Notes under the pieces: model-generated
What the model was told of the DNA's origin: nothing
Seen by the model: only the letters and a program-made list of their open reading frames with translations
The model's database searches: none
NCBI GenBank assembly: GCA_002733125.1
Contig: NVUM01000013.1
Location: 1-35,677, forward strand
Length of the DNA: 35,677 nt
Origin: Porticoccus sp.
GTDB lineage: Bacteria; Pseudomonadota; Gammaproteobacteria; Pseudomonadales; Porticoccaceae
Reading direction: 5' to 3'
Part shown: positions 8,611-16,150 of the stretch, one piece after another
How positions within the stretch are numbered: position 1 is the stretch's first letter
Layout: every line of letters starts with the position of its first letter
Made by a program: the position numbers and the translations under genes

Positions 8611-8988
8611 ATGACAAAGCATTTTAATCACCTGTTAACCAGGGGCATGACCGTTGAGGTCACCGACCCCAAACATCCCAAGTCCGCGCACCCAGCCACA
8701 TTTCTGGGCCAGGTGTGCTACTGCGACCAGGATCATGCCTATATCAAGGACCACGATGATCACACCTACAACGTTTATCTGGATGAAATTCTGTGCCTGA
8801 TGAACTACAAGAGCAGCAATAATAGCGCCTACTACTGCCTGCGAATGTGCGAACACAGCTACGACGTGGTGTGCATATTGCCCACCGGCATGGTAGAAAC
8901 CGTTGCCACATCACTGGATAAAACCACGGCGCTGTACATGATCGAGCTGTTTTCCACACCCGGTAGTCATCAACCCCTGGCGGCCTGA
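8611..8988 (+). CDS. Hypothetical protein, 125 residues
   Basis: I do not recognise this family. The protein is soluble, with no signal peptide or membrane segment, and rich in His, Asp and Cys. It contains a compact acidic/His stretch HAYIKDHDDHTYNVYLDEI (about residues 44-62) followed by clustered cysteines and tyrosines. The start at 8611 is preferred over the ATG at 8605 because GAGGA (8600-8604) is 6 nt from the former and touches the latter. The gene stands alone between uup and the leftward haemoglobin-like gene, behind a long leader with its own promoter. Codon use resembles the flanking genes, so it is probably a real, resident gene. Confidence 0.7.
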   Translation: MTKHFNHLLTRGMTVEVTDPKHPKSAHPATFLGQVCYCDQDHAYIKDHDDHTYNVYLDEILCLMNYKSSNNSAYYCLRMCEHSYDVVCILPTGMVETVATSLDKTTALYMIELFSTPGSHQPLAA

Positions 8989-9081
8989 GCACGCTCAGAG
9001 GCAGCACTTACAGGCGCGACCGAAAACGCCCCGCCGCCATTAATTGGCAGCGGGACTGAGGTCAATTACTTACGGGGCTAT

Positions 9082-9570
9082 TCAGCCTTGAATCACCACC
9101 TGAGAGCGGAAGCCTTCAACCAATTTCAATAGCTCGCCCACTTCACGCTGTGGAAAATTCGCGTTATTGAACGATACAGCGCACTCGTCAAGAATTACAT
9201 CAAACTCCCCATCGGTGATTTTCAGTGCTTCATCCACCTCACCGATCTGAACAGGAAACAGCACTGGACCACCGGTATACTGTACTGCCCAGGCCGTCAG
9301 CGCCACTTTGGCACTTTCTCTTGAACCGATACTTTCATGAACCTTTTTTATCCTGGGGTTCGCATTCAGCGTCTTGTTCAGGTACAGGCGATCCACCAGA
9401 TCATTCACCGTCAGAGCAATCGGATACACACCACCGAGCCGGTCGAACAGCGTCCGCTCTGGCTGGGATTTCGCGGGTGATGAGAGCAACAACAAACCGG
9501 CCAACAATAGGGCAACGGGTAGCAGCAACACTTTGGTCCGGTTAGTGACAGACCCTATAGAACACTTCAT
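9082..9570 (-). CDS. Exported group 1 truncated-haemoglobin-like protein lacking the proximal His
   Basis: Small protein of 162 residues with an N-terminal signal sequence (about 12-35: KVLLLPVALLLAGLLLLSS, then PAKS). The mature part follows the group 1 truncated haemoglobin pattern: LFDRLGGVYPIALTVNDLVDRL at its start (B/C helix region), TGGP at 99-102, and the ITDxxFD helix at 118-124. In haem-binding members a proximal His stands five residues before this ITD; here that place is Asp113. The only His (78) is not in the proximal position. It may therefore not bind haem in the usual way, or not at all. The start at 9570 has AAGGA at a 6-nt distance. It is leftward, downstream of the recJ remnant. 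Confidence 0.75.
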   Translation of the reverse strand: MKCSIGSVTNRTKVLLLPVALLLAGLLLLSSPAKSQPERTLFDRLGGVYPIALTVNDLVDRLYLNKTLNANPRIKKVHESIGSRESAKVALTAWAVQYTGGPVLFPVQIGEVDEALKITDGEFDVILDECAVSFNNANFPQREVGELLKLVEGFRSQVVIQG

Positions 9571-9730
9571 TTTCGATCCTTGGAGGAGATAAACATTACA
9601 GAGCCATCAAACAGAAGGCGGGGAATTCTACTTGGCACACCTCCTTGCTGACGCCAATAGTACTACCCTCGGACCACTACAACACCATTATGGGGCCTAC
9701 CAACTTCCCAACGCCATCTGGTATACCACG

Positions 9731-10197
9731 TTAGTCGAGGTGCTCCACCAGCAACTGCATCGACTCCCTGCCCCGCCACAGGTTGATATCCAGTTTATAA
9801 ATCAGTTGGACCTGATCGGCCGCCGGATCTGGCCAGCGGTCAGTATCCACATTGAACGCGATGGCGTCGATGAGCTGATTTTTTGACGCGTCGGTTGCCA
9901 GTACCAGCTTGAGGTGTTTTTCGCCGACGATGCGCTGTTGCACGATATGAAATTCTCCCTCGAACAGCGGTTCGGGAAAGTGCTGCCCCCAGGGGCCAGC
10001 CTCCCGCAGCAGCTGGGCAGTATCGATACTGAGCTGATCGGGATTGAGCACGCCGTCGGTGAGGATTTCCGCTTCCAGATCCGCCGGGGTGAGCAGTCGG
10101 CGTACCTCTGTATCAAAGGCATCGACAAATTTCGGGTAGTGATCTTTTGGGAGGCTCAACCCCGCCGCCATGGCGTGGCCGCCGAATTTACTGATCA
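9731..10197 (-). pseudogene. recJ 3' remnant (second, partial copy)
   Basis: Only the C-terminal third of RecJ (about 155 residues) remains, from LISKFGGHAMAAGLSLP to a TAA at 9731. It aligns without gaps to the end of the intact recJ at 14220-15992, with roughly three quarters identical residues by my count (for example shared DLEAEILTDG, QHFPEPLFEGEF and IVQQRIVGEKHLKL). The DHH catalytic part is absent, so it cannot be active. Similarity stops sharply at about 10197-10212, where a different reading frame begins. It has the same orientation as intact recJ. The divergence shows that the two copies came from different lineages rather than from a recent tandem duplication. Confidence 0.9.
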
Positions 10198-10389
10198 GGC
10201 CCAGATGACGGCAAACGCCGCAAATACCGTCGCCAGGGTGGCCAACAGTGGCAGCAAGATATTGGCAATCGCAGGAGAAACGTCGTGCTGGAAATTCAGA
10301 ATTACCAGCACGAACAGTGCAACGGTAACCGGTACCGCAAAGCAAACGGCGGCGAAGAAGGCGACCCTGAAGACCAGATGCTGTTTCAT
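10195..10389 (-). CDS. Small two-helix membrane protein (possibly truncated)
   Basis: A 64-residue open frame encoding two hydrophobic helices, about residues 8-32 (AFFAAVCFAVPVTVALFVLV) and 39-63 (IANILLPLLATLATVFAAFAV), joined by the short polar link NFQHDVSP. This composition is unlikely by chance. Its stop TGA (10197-10195) lies within the GATCAG that also begins the recJ remnant, so the 3' end may have been created by the junction. No strong ribosome binding site is seen before the ATG at 10389. I do not recognise the family. Confidence 0.45.
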   Translation of the reverse strand: MKQHLVFRVAFFAAVCFAVPVTVALFVLVILNFQHDVSPAIANILLPLLATLATVFAAFAVIWA

Positions 10390-10504
10390 GCAGAAAGTAC
10401 GGGGGGCACCCCTTTTCTCTATGAACCTACATCTAGTTTAGTCAATAAAGGGGGTATGGCAGTGACGCCCTTACCAACAGTAGGTGCAGCCAGCATGTTG
10501 GGTG

Positions 10505-10567
10505 TTGTTTAGGTTGTACTTTTGAAACGCTGCGGAGGGATCTCCGGGTTGAACGGCCTTGTTAGAA
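10505..10567 (-). other. Degenerate attC-like sequence after the methyltransferase gene
   Basis: Starting 3 nt after the methyltransferase stop, the minus strand reads CTAACAAGGCCGTTCAAC, then a short stem (CGGAG / CTCCG, loop ATCC). This strongly recalls the first half of an integron attC site (core CTAAC, then GTTCAA). The expected second half ending in GTTRRRY is not found in the next 60 nt, so this is at best a decayed site. Confidence 0.3.
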
Positions 10568-10570
10568 AGA

Positions 10571-11326
10571 TTATTTCTCCGCTATAACCAACATTTCATA
10601 ATCTTCTGTGGTTAATACATCGGCTCTTGAAAACGCACCGAGCTTGGCCCCGGCTATGTCGATTTTTTTAAATCCGACGGACTTCAGAAGCCAGGTTATC
10701 TCAGGAGGGATGTAGTAACGCTCGTTACAGTTAATGGTCATTTTCTTACCGGAGTCATCCTCTGTTTCATATACCGAATGATCCCTGAACGTCATTAAAT
10801 CGAAGGTACTTTCAGACAAGCCGCCCTTGTCTGAGGAAGCGTTAATGAACTCTTTGACAGAATGAAATAGTGGAAACAAACCATTAAGGGTTGTAAAAAT
10901 CAGCTTACCTTCTGACTTGAGTGAGTTGGCTGCGTTCGCCAGAATCCTGAAATTCATTTCGTCCGTTTCCATCAGTGAAAACGCCCCCTCACACAGCATG
11001 ATCACCAGATCGAATTCTTCAACAAAACCAAGGTCCCTTGCGTCGCCCAATTGAAAGTCTATTTCCAGACCCTGCTCTTTCGCTTTTTCTTTAGCTCGCG
11101 ACAACTGACATTCGGATAGATCGACACCGGTCACTGAATAGCCTCTCCTGGCCAATTCAATTGAGTGCCTTCCCGTTCCACAACCGATATCCAGTATTCT
11201 GGTGCTTTTTAGGTGATTGACTTCCTCTTCAATAAAATCACACTCACCTAGAGTACCTTGTGTGTAAGGCTCTTCATCATATTTAGCACTGTAGTTTTCA
11301 AATAGCTCTTCGTACCACTGCTTCAT
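10571..11326 (-). CDS. Class I SAM-dependent methyltransferase
   Basis: Rossmann-fold methyltransferase of 251 residues with unknown substrate. SAM-binding motif I is ILDIGCGTGRH (about 44-54), the acidic loop is GVDLS (67-71), then LGDARDL, and motif IV-like FDLVIMLCEGAFS. The C-terminal half (NCNERYYIPPEITWLLKSVGF) is of the type seen in small-molecule methyltransferases. AGAAGG lies 9 nt before the ATG. The gene is clearly richer in A and T than its neighbours, suggesting transfer. It sits between the recJ remnant and the oleate hydratase, with attC-like sequence on the 3' side and an inverted-repeat pair plus CCTAAC on the 5' side. Confidence 0.85.
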   Translation of the reverse strand: MKQWYEELFENYSAKYDEEPYTQGTLGECDFIEEEVNHLKSTRILDIGCGTGRHSIELARRGYSVTGVDLSECQLSRAKEKAKEQGLEIDFQLGDARDLGFVEEFDLVIMLCEGAFSLMETDEMNFRILANAANSLKSEGKLIFTTLNGLFPLFHSVKEFINASSDKGGLSESTFDLMTFRDHSVYETEDDSGKKMTINCNERYYIPPEITWLLKSVGFKKIDIAGAKLGAFSRADVLTTEDYEMLVIAEK

Positions 11327-11351
11327 AATGACGTACCTTCTGGATTTAACA

Positions 11352-11422
11352 TCCTAACGTTCTGCTCACTGAAAATTGGATGAAAAGGAAATCATTTCTC
11401 TCTGTCCCGTGAGCGGTTATCT
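11352..11422. other. Inverted-repeat pair resembling a degenerate attC, upstream of the methyltransferase
   Basis: Plus strand: CCTAAC (11353-11358), spacer, CTCAC (11365-11369) ... GTGAG (11409-11413), CG, GTTAT (11416-11420). Outer and inner arms are complementary in the order expected of attC (R''-L'' ... L'-R'), but the outer boxes do not fit the RYYYAAC/GTTRRRY consensus fully. It could equally be an ordinary inverted repeat. Confidence 0.22.
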
Positions 11423-11487
11423 CCTTTTTCTATTCCACACCGATTTCTTTTTTACAGGCTAACCGCTTTTTATCTGCTAAAGGCTTT

Positions 11488-13092
11488 CTACCGGCTAATG
11501 GCTTTCATCGCATGGATCAACACACCGGGGTTATGAATTGAATCATAGACCGGCAGCACCTCTTTATCGGTTTCAAACAGGCCATACACGGCGGTTTGCG
11601 CACAGCGCACGGAGTATTCCACGGTGAAGACGCAATCCTTTGGCACTTCGGCAAACTGCCCGAGGAAGGCAAAGTTGGTGGCGCCCTTAGGCAACACCTC
11701 CGGGCGATCGCCCTGTGCCCGCGGCATAAACAGGCTGTCGATAAAGGGCATGGCTACCGGTATGCAATTCACTTTGCCTGCATCCACAATCGGCTTCATC
11801 AGATTCTGGACTTTGAGTTGATACCACAGCTCTTCCAGTATCTCTTCGCCATTGCACGCCGACATTTTTTTCTTCACGTAATCGCCTTCGTTGTCGGGAT
11901 ACAGGGCATAGCCCCAGAAAACTTTTACATCTTTGGGCTGGTTGGGGAAGTGCGGCTGGCGGGCAATCACAATGGACATCAACCAGCTGGAATCGGTCAT
12001 GGTCACCAGGCCCCCGGTACCGCTTAAATTGCCGGAGAACTCTTCCATGTAATCGTGGAAGGTGTCGTCCTTGATGGTGGCGGTGAACGAGTACCACTTC
12101 TGCAAATCAATATGGTCACTGAACACGCCGGGGTTGCCGAACGCCTTGTCCTTGCTGGCAATTTTTTCCCACAGCGTCCACGCCCCCGAGGATGCCTTGT
12201 CTTTCAGTATCGGAGCCTTGGTCCACGAACCATAGTCCGTGCTCTCGGTGATGGAACCGTTGGTGATAAACACATAGTCGTGCTCACCGAGATCAATCTT
12301 CTCCTCACTGCCGGATTGATTGAGGGTGTGAATAGCGGTGGCGGTTTTCGCCTCGGCAGACAGGTCGAAATCGATATCGGTAACCTGAGTCCGGGTCTCG
12401 AAATGGACACCGAAGCCTTCCAGGTAGCGCATCAGCGGCACAACCACCGAGTGGTACTGGTCATATTTCGTGCGTATCACGCCACCCAGCCGGGGCATCC
12501 CGTCTAGCAAGTGGATAAAGCGTTTCATGTAACGGCGCATCTCCGCCACGCTGCTCCACTTCTGGAAGGCAAACATCGAGGTCCAGAGATACCAGTAATT
12601 GGTGGTGAAGAACTCGTCCTTGAACCAGTCCTGTATGCGGATGTGGTCCAGGGATTTCTCGGAGGAAAACATCAGCTTCAACAGGTCCGCCTGAGCGGTT
12701 AACGACAGGCCGAAGGACGAGACATCCATCCTTTGGCCGGCTTTCAGCAACCGCGCCTGCGCGTGCGAAACATACCGGGCATTGAACTCAAACGACTCGT
12801 CTTTAACGGAGACACCGGGGTCATCATAGGAAGGGATATTTGATAGCAGGTCCCAGTAGCAGACATAGTGCTCTTCATGCATTCTGCCGCCGCGGATGAT
12901 AAAACCATTTTCCGCATCACCGGCACCATCCAGTGCGCCGCCCGGAATCTCGTCCTGCTCCAGGATATGGATGTTGCCGCCGGGCACACCGGCATCCTTG
13001 ATCAGATACACCGCACTGGCCAGAGAGGCGATGCCGCTGCCGACTAGGTAGACTCTTGTATCTTTGGGATTCGTGTTCCTTACTCTCGACAT
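11488..13092 (-). CDS. ohyA: Oleate hydratase (myosin-cross-reactive antigen family)
   Basis: FAD-dependent fatty acid hydratase (EC 4.2.1.53) of 534 residues that adds water to the cis-9 double bond of unsaturated fatty acids, giving 10-hydroxy acids. The N-terminal FAD-binding loop is VGSGIASLASAVYLI (about 17-31). The family signature GGRMHEEHYVCYWDLL follows at about 68-83, with the Glu pair that binds substrate and flavin. Further conserved blocks are WSSVAEMRRYMKRF, YDQYHSVVVPLMRYL, TMTDSSWLMSIV and GQFAEVPKDCVFTVEYSVR. Length is near the lower end of the family. CAGGA precedes the ATG at a normal distance. It may detoxify unsaturated fatty acids. It lies in the apparently imported segment, though its base composition is close to that of the backbone. 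Confidence 0.93.
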   Translation of the reverse strand: MSRVRNTNPKDTRVYLVGSGIASLASAVYLIKDAGVPGGNIHILEQDEIPGGALDGAGDAENGFIIRGGRMHEEHYVCYWDLLSNIPSYDDPGVSVKDESFEFNARYVSHAQARLLKAGQRMDVSSFGLSLTAQADLLKLMFSSEKSLDHIRIQDWFKDEFFTTNYWYLWTSMFAFQKWSSVAEMRRYMKRFIHLLDGMPRLGGVIRTKYDQYHSVVVPLMRYLEGFGVHFETRTQVTDIDFDLSAEAKTATAIHTLNQSGSEEKIDLGEHDYVFITNGSITESTDYGSWTKAPILKDKASSGAWTLWEKIASKDKAFGNPGVFSDHIDLQKWYSFTATIKDDTFHDYMEEFSGNLSGTGGLVTMTDSSWLMSIVIARQPHFPNQPKDVKVFWGYALYPDNEGDYVKKKMSACNGEEILEELWYQLKVQNLMKPIVDAGKVNCIPVAMPFIDSLFMPRAQGDRPEVLPKGATNFAFLGQFAEVPKDCVFTVEYSVRCAQTAVYGLFETDKEVLPVYDSIHNPGVLIHAMKAISR

Positions 13093-13155
13093 CGGTTTGT
13101 CCTGATTAGTGCTGTTATTTATGGGTCATTTCTTATCCAACTGGGGACGGTTTTT

Positions 13156-13950
13156 TTAACTCTCACACTTCTTCCGGGGGAATGGCGCTTTTGTCCCATC
13201 TGAAAACCTTAAAAAACCGTTCCAACTTAACCCTACATAGAGTGCCTCCCCTCTTTTTCTCTCCATGAACAAGCAACCGGGTCTAAATATGTGTTTAAGC
13301 CCTTTTGAAGAAAATCTATTCATTAAATCAGGGACGGCACCACCCTCTAGAATACTAGCCAAATCGTCGTGAAAAGCGCCTAAAAAAGTCATGCCATGAA
13401 CTGATACATATGCTCCAGCCAGTAACATTTCACGATTAGCTAATAGATGTATTGGAAAAAAACTTACACCACCGGAAGGCCTAAGATTTGGATCAACTCC
13501 TTCCACAATATAAAGACCTATTCGTTCGGGTAACGGAGTTATACCAAAGATAGCTTTAACCACTTCAGCCGAAGGGCGAAACTTAGTTGATCCAGTCCAT
13601 CCAGCCACCCCAGAGTTAACTACTGTTTTCAATATCCATCTCTCAAGCAACTCCCCTTCAAGATAAAGAGTTTCATTAAAAGATTCGTCACAGGCATCGG
13701 ATTGAAATTTTGCTAGCTTACCTACTGTTGAGTCTAAAGGACTCAACATAGAGTTGTGTTGACGACATAAGATGTTTGATTTTTCTGCTCCATAGGTTGG
13801 CTCACCCATACGTATCCGGCTAACACCCTTAACAATAAGAGGGCATGAACAACCGTGCCTGAAAACAGCATTACTAATAATGTGCTCTCCAGACATAGAG
13901 TCGCAACCACCAAGATCACTAGCCCAACACCTACTCTTTCTTGAGTCCAT
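13156..13950 (-). CDS. HNH-like zinc-binding protein of unknown function
   Basis: A 264-residue protein whose first 75 residues look like a treble-clef/HNH module: C8 and C16 in CWASDLGGC, GEHIIS at 21-26 (the catalytic-His-type position), C34 and C36, then ILCRQHNSMLSPLD at 60-73 with C62, H65 and N66. Many uncharacterised bacterial proteins share this GEHIIS...LCxxHN..LSPLD pattern. The remainder (about 90-264) is a beta-rich domain I cannot name. Nuclease activity is inference only. The gene is AT-rich compared with the backbone. Its ATG begins two bases after the TAA of the truncated upstream frame (13952-14219), so the two were once translated as a coupled pair. Confidence 0.65.
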   Translation of the reverse strand: MDSRKSRCWASDLGGCDSMSGEHIISNAVFRHGCSCPLIVKGVSRIRMGEPTYGAEKSNILCRQHNSMLSPLDSTVGKLAKFQSDACDESFNETLYLEGELLERWILKTVVNSGVAGWTGSTKFRPSAEVVKAIFGITPLPERIGLYIVEGVDPNLRPSGGVSFFPIHLLANREMLLAGAYVSVHGMTFLGAFHDDLASILEGGAVPDLMNRFSSKGLKHIFRPGCLFMERKRGEALYVGLSWNGFLRFSDGTKAPFPRKKCES

Positions 13951-13951
13951 T

Positions 13952-14219
13952 TTAAAATTTATCCGTACTCGCCTGATTGTGTGCTAGATGAGGATCCAAC
14001 CCATTTCTATCAAGAAAATTCTGCTGGGCAACCTGACTAGAGTTAATAGCAGCTTCAACAACGACTCTTATCAAAAGATCTATAACATGGTTATATGGGA
14101 TATGCCCTAGGCCACCTCTATCTAATTTTTTAAGTCAGATTGCTGGGCATGTGTAAGTCTTCCATACAGAGCCTTTCTACTTTTGTACTGTCTTGAATTT
14201 AATCTGCCTCTCGTATTTC
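13952..14219 (-). pseudogene. 5'-truncated, frameshifted gene remnant abutting recJ
   Basis: Reading leftward from the recJ stop, a frame without a start codon codes for basic residues (GRLNSRQYKSRKALYGRLT) and ends early at TAG. Adding one base in the A6 run (plus-strand T6 at 14126-14131) joins it to a second open frame (LDRGGLGHIPYNHVIDLL ... HNQASTDKF) that stops at 13952-13954, just before the ATG of the HNH-like gene. The joined frame gives 89 residues ending in TAA, with protein-like composition. The beginning of the gene is missing at the recJ border. I do not recognise the family. A sequencing error in the homopolymer could explain the frameshift but not the missing start. Confidence 0.5.
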
Positions 14220-14696
14220 TTATCTCAACAATCTAATACTTTCGATTAGTAACTGCACCGACTCCCTGCCCTGCCACAGGTTGATATCCAGCTTGTAGAC
14301 CAGGCTCACCTTTTCCGCCGCCGAATTGGGCCACTGCTCGGTATCCACATTAAAGGCGATGGCGTCGATCAATTGCTGCTTGCCTTGATCCAGCGCCAGC
14401 ATCAGTTTCAGGTGTTTCTCGCCGACGATGCGCTGCTGGACGATATAAAACTCACCCTCGAACAACGGCTCCGGGAAGTGCTGCCCCCATGGGCCGGACT
14501 CTCGCAGCAGCTGGGCGGTGTCGATATTGAGTTCGGTTATGTCGAGTGTGCCGTCGGTGAGGATCTCCGCCTCCAGGTCCGACGGGCTGAGTTGGCGGCG
14601 CACTTCGTCGTCGAATGCGGCGACGAAATCCCAATAGCGATCGGCGGGCAGGCTGAGACCCGCCGCCATGGCGTGCCCGCCAAATTTACTGATCAG
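14220..14696 (-). repeat. 3' third of recJ, present twice as direct repeat (partner 9731-10197)
   Basis: This part of recJ and 9731-10197 form a diverged direct repeat of about 470 nt. Both borders of similarity are sharp: at the left by the recJ stop region, at the right near the shared plus-strand GATCAG (14691-14696 and 10193-10198). The 4 kb between the copies is accessory DNA. Confidence 0.8.
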
Positions 14697-15992
14697 TTCC
14701 GGGTGACGGCTGGCCACGGCGTCCAGCGCATCGCGGATATGCAACCCGGGAATGGAACGGGCGGAGCCTTTGAACTCGCCATTGCCGGCATCGGCAAAGG
14801 CGATCACTGGGCGGTGTACCCGATCCTTGATGCGCGAGGCCAACAGCCCCACCACCCCTTGGTGCCAGTCGGCATCGAACAGGCACAACCCCCAGGGCAG
14901 TTGTTGTTCATCCAGATTCAGTTGCTCCAGCGCTACCAGAGCTTCCCGCTGCATATCGGCCTCAATCACCCGGCGGTCACGGTTCAGTTCATCCAGTTGC
15001 AAGGCGTATTCCCGCGCCAGGTAGGGGTCCGTTTCCAACAGGCACTGGATGCCAATGGACATGTCGTCGAGCCGCCCCGCGGCATTGAGACGCGGCCCAA
15101 TGGCAAAACCGAGGTCGGCGGCCACCAGACGCTGGCGTTCGCGGCCTGAGAGGTCCAGCAATGCCTGAATGCCGGGGCGGGTTTTACCCGCACGGATGCG
15201 TTGCAAACCCTGGTGCACCAGAATGCGGTTGGTGGCATCCAGCGGCACCACGTCCGCCACGGTGCCCAGCGCCACCAGGTCGAGCCAGTCCGCCATATTC
15301 GGCTCGGCTCTTTTTAGTTCAGGACTGCTTTCTGGCTCAAGGCTGCTGTTCTCGGCAAACCAGCCACTGTCCCGCAGGCGACTGCGCAGGGCGCTCATCA
15401 GGTAGAACACCACCCCCACCCCGGCGAGGTTTTTACCGGGAAATTCGCAGCCGTGCTGGTTGGGATTGACGATGGCATCCGCTGCGGGCAGTTGTGCGCC
15501 GGGCAGATGGTGATCGGTGATCAGCACTTTGATACCGGCGGCTTTTGCGGCCTCAACACCGCTGACACTGGAAATACCGTTATCCACCGTGATAATCAGA
15601 TCCGGTGTTTGCTGTTTGGCCAGTTCGACAATTTCCGGGGTGAGGCCATAGCCGTATTCGAAGCGGTTGGGCACGATATAACTCACCCGGGAAAACCCCA
15701 TGGCCCTCAGCGCCAGCAGGGTCAGCGCCGTGCTGGTGGCACCGTCGGCATCAAAATCACCGATAATGAGCACAGATTGCTGTTCATTGATGGCCTGTTC
15801 GAGCAGCACGACCGCCTCGCCGATCCCGAGCAGGCCCTCAGGGCCGGGCAGTCCCTGGAGTGTTCGCGCCAGTGCCAGGTCGTTCTCGGCCCCCCGGGCC
15901 GCATAAATGCGCTGCAATAACGGTGGGACCGACGGGCTGAATTCGCACCGGGTCAGGTCAGCAGTGCGGCGGGTGATATGGGGTTTCGTCAT
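14220..15992 (-). CDS. recJ: Single-stranded-DNA-specific exonuclease RecJ
   Basis: 5'-3' ssDNA exonuclease used in RecF-pathway recombination, mismatch repair and base excision repair; 590 residues. The DHH phosphoesterase motifs are present: DFDADG (D79, D81, D83), VDNG (D137), and TDHHLPG (D160, H161, H162), then NPN and a DHHA1 domain with GPRLNAAGRLDD and GGHAMAAGL. A C-terminal OB-fold region ends in GRESVQLLIES. The start at 15992 fits the family's short N-terminus; in-frame extension to 16034 would need a TTG. The last third is duplicated in diverged form at 9731-10197. The final bases of the gene, coding IESIRLLR, are AT-rich and unlike the equivalent end of the remnant, which suggests that the current 3' end is imported. 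It is divergent from the beta-oxidation operon. Confidence 0.95.
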   Translation of the reverse strand: MTKPHITRRTADLTRCEFSPSVPPLLQRIYAARGAENDLALARTLQGLPGPEGLLGIGEAVVLLEQAINEQQSVLIIGDFDADGATSTALTLLALRAMGFSRVSYIVPNRFEYGYGLTPEIVELAKQQTPDLIITVDNGISSVSGVEAAKAAGIKVLITDHHLPGAQLPAADAIVNPNQHGCEFPGKNLAGVGVVFYLMSALRSRLRDSGWFAENSSLEPESSPELKRAEPNMADWLDLVALGTVADVVPLDATNRILVHQGLQRIRAGKTRPGIQALLDLSGRERQRLVAADLGFAIGPRLNAAGRLDDMSIGIQCLLETDPYLAREYALQLDELNRDRRVIEADMQREALVALEQLNLDEQQLPWGLCLFDADWHQGVVGLLASRIKDRVHRPVIAFADAGNGEFKGSARSIPGLHIRDALDAVASRHPELISKFGGHAMAAGLSLPADRYWDFVAAFDDEVRRQLSPSDLEAEILTDGTLDITELNIDTAQLLRESGPWGQHFPEPLFEGEFYIVQQRIVGEKHLKLMLALDQGKQQLIDAIAFNVDTEQWPNSAAEKVSLVYKLDINLWQGRESVQLLIESIRLLR

Positions 15993-16150
15993 GGCAAAGT
16001 GTTCCAGATCCATTTTATGCGGGGAGCATTTCAATCCGTTGCCAATCCGCTATGATGAATTGATGATAACAACAGACCGACATTGTAAAGCAGGCTGGTA
16101 TCAGGAAGCACACGAGCCGGCGATGCGATGGGAGAGGAGATGTTTTACCG

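Noticed and set aside
9632-9886. 84-codon plus-strand frame
   Set aside because: Antisense shadow of the recJ remnant with no start signals.
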